Assembly (NCBI GenBank): GCA_932521035.1
Contig: OW051492.1
Coordinates: forward strand, 2,046,001 to 2,110,000
Source of the DNA: Oscheius dolichura
Lineage: Eukaryota > Nematoda > Chromadorea > Rhabditida > Rhabditidae
Length of the DNA stretch: 64,000 nucleotides
Reading direction: 5' to 3'
Positions 32,772 through 44,600 of this stretch are shown piece by piece. Within the stretch, counting starts at the first letter, position 1; each line of letters begins with the position of its first letter. Position numbers and translations under genes: made by a program. The notes under the pieces are model-generated. The model was not told the origin of the DNA, did not search any database, and worked only from the letters and a program-made list of their open reading frames with translations.

Positions 32772-35700
32772 ATGGAAAAGGAAGATCAAGATAGTTTGAC
32801 TCCTCGAAAAAGATCGAGTAAAAAGACCATTCAGCCAAAATCGGCTAACGCTAAGAAAGGAAAGTTTTCTGATGAGCCAGTGCCTTACAAACATACGCTC
32901 GCGGCAGCGTTCAAGGAAGCAGCAAAGAAAAAGGTAAGCTCTTTTTTTGTAAAGCAAATTCAGGGAAATTTATAGAGGTGCTCAATTTGCGAGAAAGAAG
33001 TTTTCACAGTGACATATAAAAATCATGTAGACAATTGTAAAGCTATCATTAAAGAAGATGAATGCACCGTAAGTATGCTTTCTAACTGTTAATGTTCACC
33101 CTGCAGGTTACCAAAGTAGTTAGCCGTGCTGACAAAATCGGACCTCCAATTATTCTTGATGATAACGATGATAAAAAAGAAATATTTCGCGATGACCATG
33201 TCAAAAAGGGTAAGGTGCTGGCTAATTTTATCATTAAAATGTAGCAAAGCCGACCTTTGTTCGTCAAACGGCCGAAGAACAAATTGCTGACATATCCGTC
33301 AACATAGAAACAACAAATCTTTCAGTAGTGGTTAGTGTAAAAGGTATTTTCTTATGTTTATATGCTGCTTTAGATTCAAGAATCCACAGAGACCCAGGGT
33401 ATCGTAGAAAATGAAAAATATAATGTCAAAATTTTCAACAAAATGCTTGAAAAGGTTTCACCATTTAATAAACATTTCAAAGTTTCAGGTTATTTACAAA
33501 GACCACACTCGTTATGGTCCTAGTTTTTGGGGGCAGCATTACAAACAAATTATTGATTACATAAATTTATTGAACAGAGAGAAAGAAGTTTTTATGACAT
33601 TATTCTTGAGGAAAAGACAATGGTTTTCCCTAGTTGAACTCCGAAACAGGTAATAATTTTTTATCCATAAATCATTTATGTTCAGATATATTCAATATCC
33701 TAATCTGGAAGCTCATCTCAATGCCTTAGTAAATATCAATTTTTTGGAAGATGGAGCAACGACAGCAACTCTTGATGAGCTGATGTCGATTGCCTCTGTA
33801 GAGATATTGAAGAAGGTTGCCAAACTGTTCAAAATCGACTACCATAAAGTATAAAGCTTCAAATGTTAATAACAGTACTTTTTTTCAGCCAAAAGAACAG
33901 CTTATATCTGCCTTGAAAAATTGTACAATAAATCAACGGGGTCTATTCGGAAACATAACTGGTATTAGTGACCGAATGAGAGAAGCTTTTCTAGAAGAGT
34001 TTGGATGTTGTTACCAGGTTAATGAAGAAGTTATGGTTCTCTTCAAGGTAAAGCACGTGCTTTTATAACAAACCAATTTAATTTTTTAGGCTATTTTTAC
34101 TTTATATTCTCCTTCTGAAACAAATTCAGCCTTAATTTATGATGAGCCGAAGAAGAATATTGAATCAGATCTAATGTGTGCTCATGTATTGTTTGTTTTT
34201 GATATTTTTTTCAGGTATGGCATGTTAAATCATATGAACGGCACAGTCTCTTTTCCTGCTCCTGACGACTGTAGCATTATTGACATTTATCGAGAATTTG
34301 ATGAATTGAAAGAGTTCATTTTATTTTCTGGGTATACCGTACCCTATTCAGATATGTTGAAGCTAAAGATCTGGAAATAGCCATAGTTAAAGCAGTCTAC
34401 AATCAAAAATATCAAACAGCAATAGAAATATCATTAAAAACAGAAGCACAACTAAACAAATGGTTATTTATTTGGAGGTTGTTCTAATCTAGCTTTTAGT
34501 GATATAGAATATTGCCGCCAGTTTGAGCAGAGCCTACGACGATTTACAGCTCCAACGGTTTATATTCGCACGTTGGCACATGTGGCTAAATGTTATGAGA
34601 AAATGAAACAACACGAGGATGCTGTTCTTTTACAGTTACGGCTTCTACTCTGTCCAGGTAAATTTGTTTTCACGAAACTCGAGATAAAGCATTCAGATAC
34701 GCAAGGATTTTGTTGTGATACTCGTGGCGAGTTATGGGAAAGGATAGCTATCAACTGTGAAAGTCACCTCCGAGAGCCGGAAAATGCCTTAAAACATTTG
34801 CAAGCAGGACTAGTTGATCCTTTTGTAAAAGACAAACATAAAGTAATCCTTCAAGATAGAGCCATAAAACTGACAAAAGGTCAATTTAAACCTGTGATTG
34901 TAATTGTTAAACCAAAAGAGGTAAACAGGTTTTATTTTTTAAGAAAATAACTATTTAGAACAAAATTACATGGCCAGTAATCCGTAAAGATTTGGGAGAT
35001 TCTCGTAAAAATAGATGGATCAAGTTCGGAGCAGATGGTGATCTAGCCGAATGTTCCGTTGAGGAAGCTGCTCGTCAGTACTACCTAAATAACGAAGGAA
35101 TGACATATGGTTATTCTTGCATTTATTGAAAAAAATCGCTATTTTTTAGGAGTCCACGCTGAAGGCAATATATGGCACACAATATTTGGACTATTATTCT
35201 GGGATATTGTGTTCAGTAGAAAGCACAACGTATGGTACTGTGAAACACAGGTTCTGTTCTTACTTTCTGTTATTGTATTTTGTTTAGCCGTGTCCCATTG
35301 ATTTGAATTACCCTGAATTTTATGAAAGACGAAGAGATGAGTTGGATCACCGTCTTCATTGGTTGGAAGGAGCAACAGAAGATGAGATTAGGCATGAAAT
35401 GAACGTCATTTGGGAGAATTTCTTTGATGTTACCAATTCCGAAATTTTGTGGGAATTATTCAGTGGCATAGATCAATGCCTTGTAAGTTTAACTGTATAT
35501 CTCAATTCTTTTCTTGTAGGAATTTGTAATGTGTTTGCCCAGACCAGCGTTAATTGGAATTATTAACCGCCTTATGAGCGACTATAGAAACACGAGGAGC
35601 GGTTTCCCGGATCTTACACTATGGAATGCTGCAAATAGAACTGTTGTGGTATGTTTAGGAAATCTTTTTGTCGTTTCATTGTCACACTTTATTCAGATAG

Positions 35701-35870
35701 TGGAAGTAAAAGGACCAGGTGATAGTCTCTCTTCGAAACAAAGACTTTGGCTTCATTATTTCAATGCCCTGGGAGTTCGCGCAGAAGTGTGTCATGTTCA
35801 AGGTAACTTATTTTTGTGAGTGATGACTTTTGTTTCAGCGGGTCGCGACCACAAGATGATGATTTCATAG
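32772..35870 (+). CDS. fan-1: FAN1-type structure-specific nuclease
   Basis: FAN1 is a nuclear endo/exonuclease that works with the Fanconi anaemia pathway in interstrand crosslink repair and restrains repeat instability. The N-terminus is basic (PRKRSSKKTIQPKSANAKKG). A ubiquitin-binding UBZ zinc finger follows (RCSICEKEVFTVTYKNHVDN with C-x2-C and H-x3-C). The middle has helical SAP/TPR-like parts (YGPSFWGQHYKQIIDYINLL). The C-terminus is the VRR-NUC nuclease domain: IINRLMSDYRNTRSGFPDLT, then EVKGPGDSLSSKQRLWLHYF, giving the catalytic PD...EVK residues. The stop follows AGRDHKMMIS at 35868-35870. It has more than a dozen short exons and all catalytic residues are present. Confidence 0.93.
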
Positions 35871-36288
35871 TGTCTGTTCTTATTCGTCATGCTTTCTACC
35901 TAGTAAATGTATTTTTGTATAATAGGTATATTTCGTACTTGCATACATTTTAAAAACTTTTATTTATCCTTTTCCATTATGGAGAATCAATTTCTTTATT
36001 TTTTATTCATTTTCAGAAGTGAATTGGATAAGAATGGATTCCCAATAATTTGGCCCTCAAGCTATTTTCGGAGTTATTCCTGATGCTTCCAAGATACCGG
36101 CTGCTAATTGTCACGAGAGAGATTACCCGATTATCTCGCGCTCGTGTTCTATTCTCGCTTGACCAGGACAGTACAGCAACGCCTGTCGTGAAAACCATCT
36201 GTGCGTTAAAGATAGCGAGAGAGAAATAATTTATTGTCGCGCTTTCTCAACTGATCACTGAAATAGTGTGTGCAGGAGGAAGAGATGC
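35871..36288. other. Intergenic region between convergent genes
   Basis: AT-rich 3' flank of FAN1. The minus strand has an AATAAA signal (36230-36235) for the Cys-rich peptide gene. No other gene is seen. Confidence 0.4.
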
Positions 36289-36476
36289 TTATCTTCCGAA
36301 CAGACTTGGATAGGGGCAAGTGTTGCATCCAGTCTGTCCACAGCAGTTACCACCAAGGCAAGCATCAGCCGGAGTGGCGAAGAACAGAGCATAGGCAGTG
36401 AGAAGAGCCTATATTTTGATTATTTTGAAGGGAAGAGGCAAACCATTTGGTAGACGACAGAAGAGATGGAAGCCAT
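36289..36476 (-). CDS. Cys-rich secreted peptide, ACLGG family (member 1)
   Basis: Two exons (36444-36476 and 36289-36408) with a 35-nt phase-0 intron encode 50 residues. Exon 1 is MASISSVVYQM; exon 2 begins with the hydrophobic core of the signal peptide (ALLTAYALFFATPADA). The predicted mature peptide starts ACLGGNCCGQTGCNTCPYPS and ends LFGR, with five cysteines. Two paralogues at 62418-62598 and 63174-64000 share the exon 1/intron/exon 2 plan, ACLGG, and a CC pair. A TATAAAAG box (36509-36516, minus) and an AATAAA signal (36230-36235) frame the gene. A defence, toxin-like or signalling role is possible; nothing in the sequence settles it. No known family matches. Confidence 0.8.
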
Positions 36477-37896
36477 TTTGGTTTCGTGCCTCTCTTGGCA
36501 ACATCTGGCTTTTATACTCGCGAGAGGGAAGTTTTTCTAGTGGATTGCGAGATTGTACTACTTTTTCGACAGATGGATATTTGCCTATGAAGGAGATTGG
36601 CAACAGACCGGGCGTAATCTCTTATCCCCGGAGAGGGAGGAGGAGGAGGACGACTGGTTTGGCTGGGAGAGGATGGATCAGTGGGCAGAAGCTAGCGAGA
36701 TGTTTGATATGGAGCTAGAATGCCCCGGAGGAAGATCGTTTCCCTCTTGTTCAACCGGGAACTCCTTGTCATTAGTTCTTAATTTCCCCGCCAGACGGGA
36801 TGGAACTTCTCTCATTGACGAGTGTTTTCCCCCTTTCCAATTATCCTAAAAATAGGTGTGGTTTCCCTGTCAAATTGGATGAACCGGGACGAAAATGACG
36901 TCTTTGGATGTCTCAAATCGAAAAAATATCAAATAAAAACAAAAAAAAATCAGAGAAATGGTTCCCTTGGCCGGCAGAAGCTTGTTATTCTGAACTGTTC
37001 GAACCCTCTTCTCCCCAGATGATCTGAAAAAAAAAGAAAACAGCTGTGATGGATGGTGTCCCAAGTGGAATCAGAGATCCTCCCGTCTCTTTGGGCTACG
37101 TGACTTTTCTCATTTTACCCACCGACTGTCAGGGAGGTTGATGCAACTGGGGGAAGACGATGACGGGACATGTACCGGATACGTGAGAATTGGGAACATC
37201 GACTGAGGGTGGATGATTTTTGGGTGCTTGGAAGATGATGATGCAAGGTGGAGGTGCTATGGAGTCGAAATTAAGAGGACAACTGCACGTAGGCGGTCAG
37301 GAGACTCGGTAGACACCAATAATTAGGGTAAACAGGAGGACAGGACTTGGAATTCTGGCTTAAAATAATGGAATTCGAGGCGGAGGAGGATCTCAGTGAT
37401 TTTAGGGAAGGGGGAGCCCTCCAAAGGGATTTTGAAGATCTATGGCCGCAAGCCAAGGAGCCGTCCCCACCTCATGCTCCCAAGCAGCCATCATCTCCTC
37501 GTTCCAAGCCGTCCCCACCTCATACTCCCCAGTCGTCCCCGTCTCATCCTCCCCAGCTGTCCACATCCCCTTCGTCCGTCTTCGACGGTGGCCGCCACTA
37601 GGACACAGTCATACTTGTTGTGACAATCTCCCTCTCCTCCCTGTCTACCAGCCATCTTCCTGTTTGCCCCCAGAGCTTCTAATTGATGATGGATGATGAC
37701 TCAAAATCAACGTCATTCTCCCTTTTTCCGGAACATTCAGCACCTCTGCTTTTCATGTTTTGATACCCGCGCGGCGTGGGGCATTCCATACAGCGTAAAT
37801 CAGAGATCAACGCATGGAGAAGGACGGTACCTCTCTGTTTCTTCAGGGGGCGGGGTTAGTCAGCCCCTATCATCATCATCCTCCTTCTGTCTTCAG
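36477..37896. other. Intergenic region with pyrimidine-rich repeat
   Basis: Apart from the TATA box at 36509, no gene is supported. From 37460 to 37570 there is a degenerate tandem repeat of about 20-25 bases around CCGTCCCCACCTCATGCTCC; it creates Pro/Ser-rich open frames that are not taken as genes. Confidence 0.4.
36509..36516 (-). promoter_or_regulatory. TATA box of the ACLGG peptide gene
   Basis: TATAAAAG on the minus strand, 33-40 bases upstream of the start codon, implying a very short 5' UTR. Confidence 0.6.
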
Positions 37897-37904
37897 TATA
37901 AAAG
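37897..37904 (+). promoter_or_regulatory. TATA box of the second GEGSTWEG peptide gene
   Basis: TATAAAAG 55 bases before the start codon at 37952, within CAGTATAAAAGAGGGGC. Confidence 0.65.
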
Positions 37905-37951
37905 AGGGGCAGGTCAATAGGGGGCCACAACAATCCAACTCCCAAGCTACA

Positions 37952-38257
37952 ATGAACTTCCTACTTGTCCTCCTCCTCCTCGTGGCCACGGCCGTCAGTC
38001 TGCCCCTAGAGGGTCGAACCCGTCGACAGGCCTACTACCCCCAAAACAATTGGGGCTACAATCCCTCTTACAACCGTGGCTATAACCGGGGATTGTGGAG
38101 ATATGGCGGCGTCGGCGGCCCTAACGGCGAGGGATCCACCTGGGAAGGCGGTGAGTCCTCTTTCGGGTCAAAATTACGGAATTCTGACATTCCAGCCAGT
38201 GCCTTTGGTGTCTCAAACAATGATATCTCTATCTTCGGAGCATTCTACAAGAAATAG
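37952..38257 (+). CDS. Secreted peptide precursor, GEGSTWEG family (member 2)
   Basis: Two exons (37952-38150 and 38196-38257) encode 86 residues and the frame closes exactly. The signal peptide is MNFLLVLLLLVATAVSLPLE. The basic site GRTRRQ precedes a Tyr/Asn/Gly-rich part with tandem YNRGYNRG, then LWRYGGVGG, PNGEGSTWEG and VSNNDISIFGAFYKK. It shares RRQ, WRYGG, GEGSTWEG and SNND with the gene at 8265-8544. The intron position differs: here it interrupts the C-terminal part, while in member 1 it lies after the signal peptide. It has a TATA box at 37897 and an AATAAA signal at 38396. The product is probably a secreted, possibly processed peptide of unknown role. Confidence 0.85.
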   Translation: MNFLLVLLLLVATAVSLPLEGRTRRQAYYPQNNWGYNPSYNRGYNRGLWRYGGVGGPNGEGSTWEGGESSFGSKLRNSDIPASAFGVSNNDISIFGAFYKK

Positions 38258-39904
38258 AAGCGGATGAAAGCCGAGAATTTGGAGAGAAAATGATGTCTTG
38301 CTCAACGCTGCTACGTGGTACAATTGACGGTTATTAGAGACTCCCCCTGGCCCAGTGAATATCCCCCGTGTACGATACCCAAATGTATATATTATAATAA
38401 AGCCTATACATATCATATTAGCCTGTATCATGGGGCTATGGCTGGGTCCTCTGCTTCTTTCTTGGAGGACTACTAGAAGTTCTACCTTTCGCGAGACGAT
38501 AATCTCTTCTGAACAAAAAGCTCTGAAGGTGACCATGATTGGGAGACACGGCCATATTTGTGAATCTCCTCTCCTCCCCGTCTGCCAGTCATCCTCCCCG
38601 GCTAACAGTCCTCTTTCTTGTTTCACTCCTACCTGTTCTCCCTGTCCCTGCCAGCCATCTCATTTTTTCCAGTGCCAATCATCCTCCCTGTCGGCCAGCC
38701 ATCTTCCTCTTTTCTCTTCTACCTATCCTATCGGTCTGCCATCTCAATTCTTTGTGTGCCAGTCATCCTCCCTGTCGGCCAGTCGTCTTCCTGTCTTCAT
38801 CTCCCCGTCGAGCTTCAAACTGCTATAGGAGTGGGCAGTTGTAAGCCTGTCCAAGAGCCACTATCTCGCCCAGAGTGGCCAAAACAAGAAAGTTCACCCT
38901 CTTCTCCCCGTCTCCTTCCTTGTCTTCTACCTGTGCCGCCTGCTGCCACCTGTCCTGCTTCTCCTCCCTTCCATTTCTTCTCTACCTTGGTCTGTTGGAC
39001 TGTTGTGTATCATCGGCGACTTTCGAAGATCGCCTCGATCAACTGTCCATAGTCGGAAGAAGCTGACTGACTGGGGCAGGGGGTCGGAACTGGTTCACCC
39101 GCCCGCCAAATCAAACAGACAAAGATCTTCTTCGAATAAACTTTACTTTATTACTCTTTTCTCCTCCAAATTTTTTCATATATAAAAATATATAGATAAC
39201 TGACAACACACACATTCTCTTATAAAGATTAATAATAAACTGTACATATAATTAAAAAAATATCACAAGTCGCTGTCGAAAGTGAATAGGGAAGAGAGAG
39301 AGAGTTGAGATGAGGACGCGGGAGCAGGGAGGCGAGGGGCGATATATACGGGACGGGGGCAGGGGGTTTCGAGGAACCTTGAGCGATGAAAAGACAACGG
39401 GGAAGGCGCGAGAAATTCAACAGAGGATTTAAGTTTGGGAGCAGATTACGGTAGGAGGCTGCCGGGGAGGGACAGGAGGCGGTAAGGCGTATTTTTGAGT
39501 TGAATAGCCACAGTTAGACAGGCAACAGAGCCACAGTTAGACAGCCAACAGAGCTATGGTTAGCCAACCAAAAGAGCCGCTGTTAAAAGAACCACAATTA
39601 GACAGCTAAAAGGAAAAAAAAACGGAAGATGCGCCTTACTGACTCGGATCCCGTGCGGAAACCCCAAAGACTAGGGGAAGATAAGTAGATTTCGATCGTT
39701 TTTAAGAAAAAAAAAGATAAAAATTATGGGATATGATGAGGTACGGTAAGAGAAGGACACTTTAAAGGAAGAAGAAGTACAGTAGGCGTTGTTGTTGCAA
39801 CAGAGGGAAGAAAGTGCCGTAACCGAGATATGTTCACGACTAGAGCAGACTGTATCTCTAAAAATTGGGTTTTATCAAGAAAAGGTAGGTACCTGGATAG
39901 AAAC
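38258..39904. other. Intergenic region with repeats
   Basis: From 38560 to 38800 there is a degenerate repeat around CCAGTCATCCTCCCTGTCGG. From 39505 to 39610 lies a tandem repeat listed separately. A GA-rich patch is at 39290-39305. No gene is supported. Confidence 0.4.
39505..39610. repeat. Tandem repeat of about 22 bp (GCCACAGTTAGACAGCCAAC)
   Basis: About five degenerate copies of a unit resembling GAGCCACAGTTAGACAGCCA are arranged head to tail. The core CAGTTAGACAGCC also forms the hairpin at 27737-27820. Confidence 0.75.
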
Positions 39905-41602
39905 CTATTCATATTCCTCATATTCATAGAGCCGCTTGTACAGCGGACAACAGTAACAACACCAGCAGGAGAGCATAATCAACACTGAAAGGATTGGGTC
40001 TTGAAGAGAAGGGAGGATAGAAAACGAACCGATTAGTAGGACAATAGCGGCGAGGATGATCGCCACCAGAGCCCCGGTGGGAATGGCGAAGGGACAGCAG
40101 GAGGGCTTCCAACTGCCCATGTAGGGCCATGTGCAGCACCAGGTGTAGCTGTCCCAGTCAGTGGGCTGGGGGCAGAAGGCCAAGTAACCTGGAAATGGGG
40201 GAGATTGAAGGAGGAAGACGTTAGATTAGGGAGAAATCGAGCTGGCCTTCCATTATTTAGAGGAGATTGGACATTTTTCACCATATGTGAGGAGGAGGAG
40301 ACTCATCCTCAAAAGTTACGGATTCAAAAGGCCCGGGAGGCGGCAGATGACAGACGGGAGGATGGCAGAGGACTCGGCCGCGCCGGTACCCATAAAATCT
40401 CGGCGGTTGACTTCTTTTTTAGTGGGCACCCTACAAACCTGCGCTTTCTTTCTTCTCTTCAGCCTGCCGAGACTTTATGGGTGCGGGAGCGCGGGAGAAA
40501 CGCCATCTGCAGGCACCTCGAGAGCCTGTGACCGCCCAGGGGGGTTCTCTTCTCCGTGGAGGGCTAGTACCTTTCCAAGCTTCCTGGGAACAATTCTTCC
40601 TCTTTGGATACAAAGGGCTAAGGGTAAATAAGCCCCGATCAGGATCTTGAGCCGATTTCTAGAAACGGAATTTCGGGACAGGGGCCTGGTCACCATTCCA
40701 AAACGCTTCCAAGCTATCTATTCAATTTTTCAGGAAGATACAAAGACGAAACGATTGCCAAATGTTTCACAGCTTGATAGTCAAAATAATATGGTTGTTT
40801 GCATTCCCACGCATCCCGAACACAGCTGACTGGACATGGCTGTGTGACTCATGATAGGGGAGGTGAGTAACGGCCATCATAGACCGGCGGCCAGCCTCCT
40901 CCGTCTAATTAGCGCCGGTTGTTTGTATCAATAAAACATTTCTTGGCTAAACAACTTTTCAAAGATATACTTCCATTATTTTCTTCTAATTTTCCCCAAA
41001 TTCCCCTGAAAGTTCATGAAACGGAGCCAGCTTCTAGCGAAAGGGGCCGGGACGGGTACCATGGGATTGAGAAAGTAGTGCCTCCATTTAAAGGCTCAAA
41101 AATAGGGTAAAGTTGATTACAGTACGTAGGGAAAGCCTAGGAGATGCCTTCAGAACCTTCCGGGCCTCCCAAGTGGCTTTTCAGAGCGTTTTCTCGTAGA
41201 AGTAGAAAACGGGCCCAGGAGGCTTCTCCTCCTCCCATTTTCTAATCCAGGAGGATTTCAGGTCATTTTTAGCTTCACAATGCTTTAAATAATAGGAAAG
41301 ACCATGAGAATGGCGTAAACATTGCTAGAATTGTGGTAAATAACCCAGATTCGCCGAAAAATTGGGAAGAAAGGCTACGAGGGAGATAACGGTCGCCTGC
41401 CGACTTACCGTAACCACTAGGACACCAGAATATCCTCCTATTGCCGAGTCGTCCTTCAATATATTGCGTAATGGGATCGTTCAATTGTGCATCAGCTATA
41501 TAAACTGAAATATTTATTATTTATTAAAAGTAAAAGGAGGAGGAGGAACTAACCACAGGCTACTAAAAAGGCGACGATAGCAAAATGCGTCGGTCGCAAC
41601 AT
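39905..41602 (-). CDS. Cys/Tyr-rich single-pass membrane protein (Shisa/CYYR1-like layout)
   Basis: Four exons join in frame. Exon 1 gives a signal peptide (MLRPTHFAIVAFLVACVYIA), exon 2 continues DAQLNDPITQYIEGRLGNRR and IFWCPSG, exon 3 gives YLAFCPQPTDWDSYTWCCTW, PYMGSWKPSCCPF and a transmembrane helix (IPTGALVAIILAAIVLLIV). Exon 4 completes it with LIMLSCWCCYCCPLYKRLYE and YEEYE. Six Cys before the helix and a Cys cluster after it match the layout of small single-TM proteins of the Shisa/CYYR1/WBP1 kind; the juxtamembrane Cys may be palmitoylated. Family membership is inferred from layout, not from a specific motif. The large intron 2 (about 40190-41410) holds the foldback element at 40381-40495. 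Confidence 0.75.
40381..40495. repeat. Short foldback element with CCCATAAAATCTCGGC ends (copy 3)
   Basis: Left arm CGCCGGTACCCATAAAATCT followed by CGGCGG, right arm CTGCCGAGACTTTATGGGTG followed by CGGGAGCGCGGG. The arms are inverted copies about 60 bases apart. It sits in an intron of the Cys/Tyr-rich membrane protein gene and matches the elements at 14668 and 27458. Confidence 0.7.
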
Positions 41603-44600
41603 ATCTGCTGATGTCTCCTCTCTGAATTAATTAATAGTAATAATGATTAATAAGGGGCGGGAAAAAGAAGAAGAAGAGTATTACGGTAGCCATGATGAGA
41701 AATGTGTGTATTAAATGAGAGACGGGGTGAATACTACGGGAAGAAGTCGCGTATAGCGGGCCCCGTCGTCGTGTGTGGGAAGTGAATCAGGGGGCTCGAT
41801 AAGGCATCGATCGGACAGATAGCAGCAAACTTTGACTGTGAATAAGCTGGGAGAAGGAGGAGAGACCGGAAAGACAACTAGAGGGGGGAAATATAGAGGG
41901 GTCACGGGGCTTACTCATCGTATTTTTGGAAGATGGGGAGAGAAGAGCAGCTGGCAGGGGAAGAGAAGGGAGGAGGACGGCCGGTACGACGCGGCACGTC
42001 TTCGTGAACATGGAAGTGCCCATTGCGAAACAGCTTGTAACCAAAACATGACACTTGGCACTTTTATATGAATATAAGACCCCTTTTCTTATTCCCATTT
42101 CTTTTTAGTGATTTTACGAAAGAGGACAACTTCCCTGCCCCAGGCCAGCAAACACCAACAAAGCAGGCGATCTACTAGTGGTGTTTGAAGATAGCGGGAA
42201 GACACTTCAATCTGTGGTAATGCTTGGGAGGATCAAAGGATTTTTTGACAGAGAGGATAGAAAAAGGAACTGGGATGACACTCCCGATGTCAGGCGCCAC
42301 CTCAAGGCTTCTTGTCCCCCATCTCTACTGAAGAAGAAGACAGGATACTCTTCAATAGGCCAGAAGAAAATAAATTGTCAAGTTGTAAAATAGTTGAAAG
42401 AAGAAGAGGCAGACGTATGGAATGAAGGCCAGGAGAAGGGAGAGAATCTGCCAGGAGCTGGCCGTTCATCTTGGGAATATTGGAACATGAAGGAGAACGC
42501 GAGAAGGAGATGGAGAAGAAGAAGGTAAAGGTTAAGAATAATGGAAAGAGATGTGGAGATGAACACTCGTTCCCGACCTAAAAAGACGGTAAATGGGCAG
42601 TTTCAGATAGTGTAGTGAAATGCCATCCTGGTTATCTCTCGCCTCCTCCCTCTCCCCAACAAGAACACGGGAAAAGTAATAAGAAAAGGGAGGACGGTGG
42701 GAAACGATTGTTCCCCTTCCTTTCTATTGATTTCATTTTTAAAGATACTTTCAAAAGGAGAAGGAGGACGGTTCTCTCGTAGTAGCAAGCCTTCCCCGGG
42801 TCTGCCACCCACCGGTATGGAAAAAAGGTCCCCTTGTTGATAATTCCCCTTCGTTTAGGTCTAATAGCCCTGCTGAAATGCGTCCGGTGATTATTTTTAG
42901 GGCCAAGAGGCAGAAGAGATAGGAAGCTAGTGTTGTCCCCCCGGGGGGAGGATGGTAAGCGGCTGTCCTCCCCCGCCTCTAATTTTTCAGAAAATGGTAT
43001 CCTCAGTAATGACCACCTTGACCCCCTGTGCCCTCTATAGTTCGCGATGATGATGAAGTTCTTAAGCAAAATTCCTGCGCCGTCGGCGGCGGCGGCCTCG
43101 TCTTCCCCTTCGGCTCAAAAAGGCAAACAAATAGCAGCGGGGAGCAGAGAGTTCGCGGTCCACCACCAGCTGTAAATGTTATCGGCATACAGGCCACGGC
43201 CAGCGGCTTTTTCTCTCTGTTGAAAAGCTGACGAGAAGAAATGGCTGTCAAATTGTTTCGCCGGCATTCGTCATTCTTGTCGGGGCCGTGAGAATTGTGA
43301 CCAGGGGAAGAAGCCCCGCCGCAAGCCACAATGCTGTACAATTGGAGACGAACCAGAAACGGTTGGGGGAGAAGTGGAAGACCAGGAACCAGGGAGAAGA
43401 AAGTGGAGATCAAGAGGTCTTGAAGAAGAGGAAAAAGGAGAAAATGGATCAAAATCCATATAACAAGTGGGGTCGATCAAGGATGTATGCTCACAGGGGT
43501 GCGCGTCCGGATCACTCTAGTGTCCGGGAGGAGGGCCTGGGACGAGGCAAATGGTCATTGTTGATGGTCTTGGACATATATTTTGACACATATCACAACT
43601 TTTGCCAGTTGAGAAACCATACGATTCCCAGAAATTTGGCAGATCGTGGCCCCTTGTATCCCCCTCTTGACACCTCTTGGCCCATGGAGCAGAACTGTCG
43701 GGCTATTGTAACCCTTATTCATAGAGAGAATGTTCCATGGCACTTAATTCGTAGGCCCGAATAGGTTCCAAGGAGATTAACAGGCATCTGCCGGCATTGT
43801 CGACACTGTATTGGGATTGGCTCCTTGTCGAAGACCTTGGGGCACGGATCACGAGAAATATAGCTCTTTGACAGGATCGATACCCTCGGAGTCGATGTCC
43901 AATGGAATGAGAGGATCGTATAGAGGTTAGGCGCAAGTAGGCAACTCCAGAATGGGAGGAGGACTACCAGATATCATATTTAGAGCCTGCCTTGCAGGGA
44001 TAAGAGAAATCTACTTTAAGATCTCTGCAAGTTAGTCAAGTAATATTGGAAGAGTATTGTGGAAGGGAGATTCTGGGACCCATTTTGGAGACGAAAATGG
44101 GGAAATGCGGGAAAAGAAGACTCTTTACAAGGCGGCATGAGCAAGCTGTCACCAAGCGGCCCGATGTCGCTTTTTCTATCAAAGGCAGGGTCTCCCTTTT
44201 GTCCACAAAAGGGCAAAGGAGGAGGAGGAGGATGACCCACTGGCTCCCCTCCAAGGGGAGGGATTTCCCGGATGTGGTTTCTGAACTCTACTGGGACAGT
44301 AACCAATGTCTAGAGAAGAAAACAAAGGGCATTTCAAGGACTGAATAGTACGAATATCGATTGAGGACAGCGTTCCGACCTGAACCGAGGCAAGGACAAA
44401 TAGACAGCCGTGTGTCACTGTGCAAACAGACGGAAGACACGACAACACGAGATTAGATGATAACTCACTCGGGAGGCAGGGCAATTATGGGAGGCCGATT
44501 AGGCCAAGGCGAGGAGGAGGAGAGGAGACCGTTCAATTCAGAGGGAGGCCATTACTGTAGAGAGGGGCTCATCCCCTTTCTTGGAGCCTTGGGCAGTCGA

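Noticed and set aside
37347-37696. Three overlapping Pro/Ser-rich frames
   Set aside because: All three frames of one pyrimidine-rich repeat are open, so none is specifically supported.
43028-43231. Possible small exon with MMMKFLSKIPAPSAAAASSS
   Set aside because: Only low-complexity content and no partner exon could be joined.
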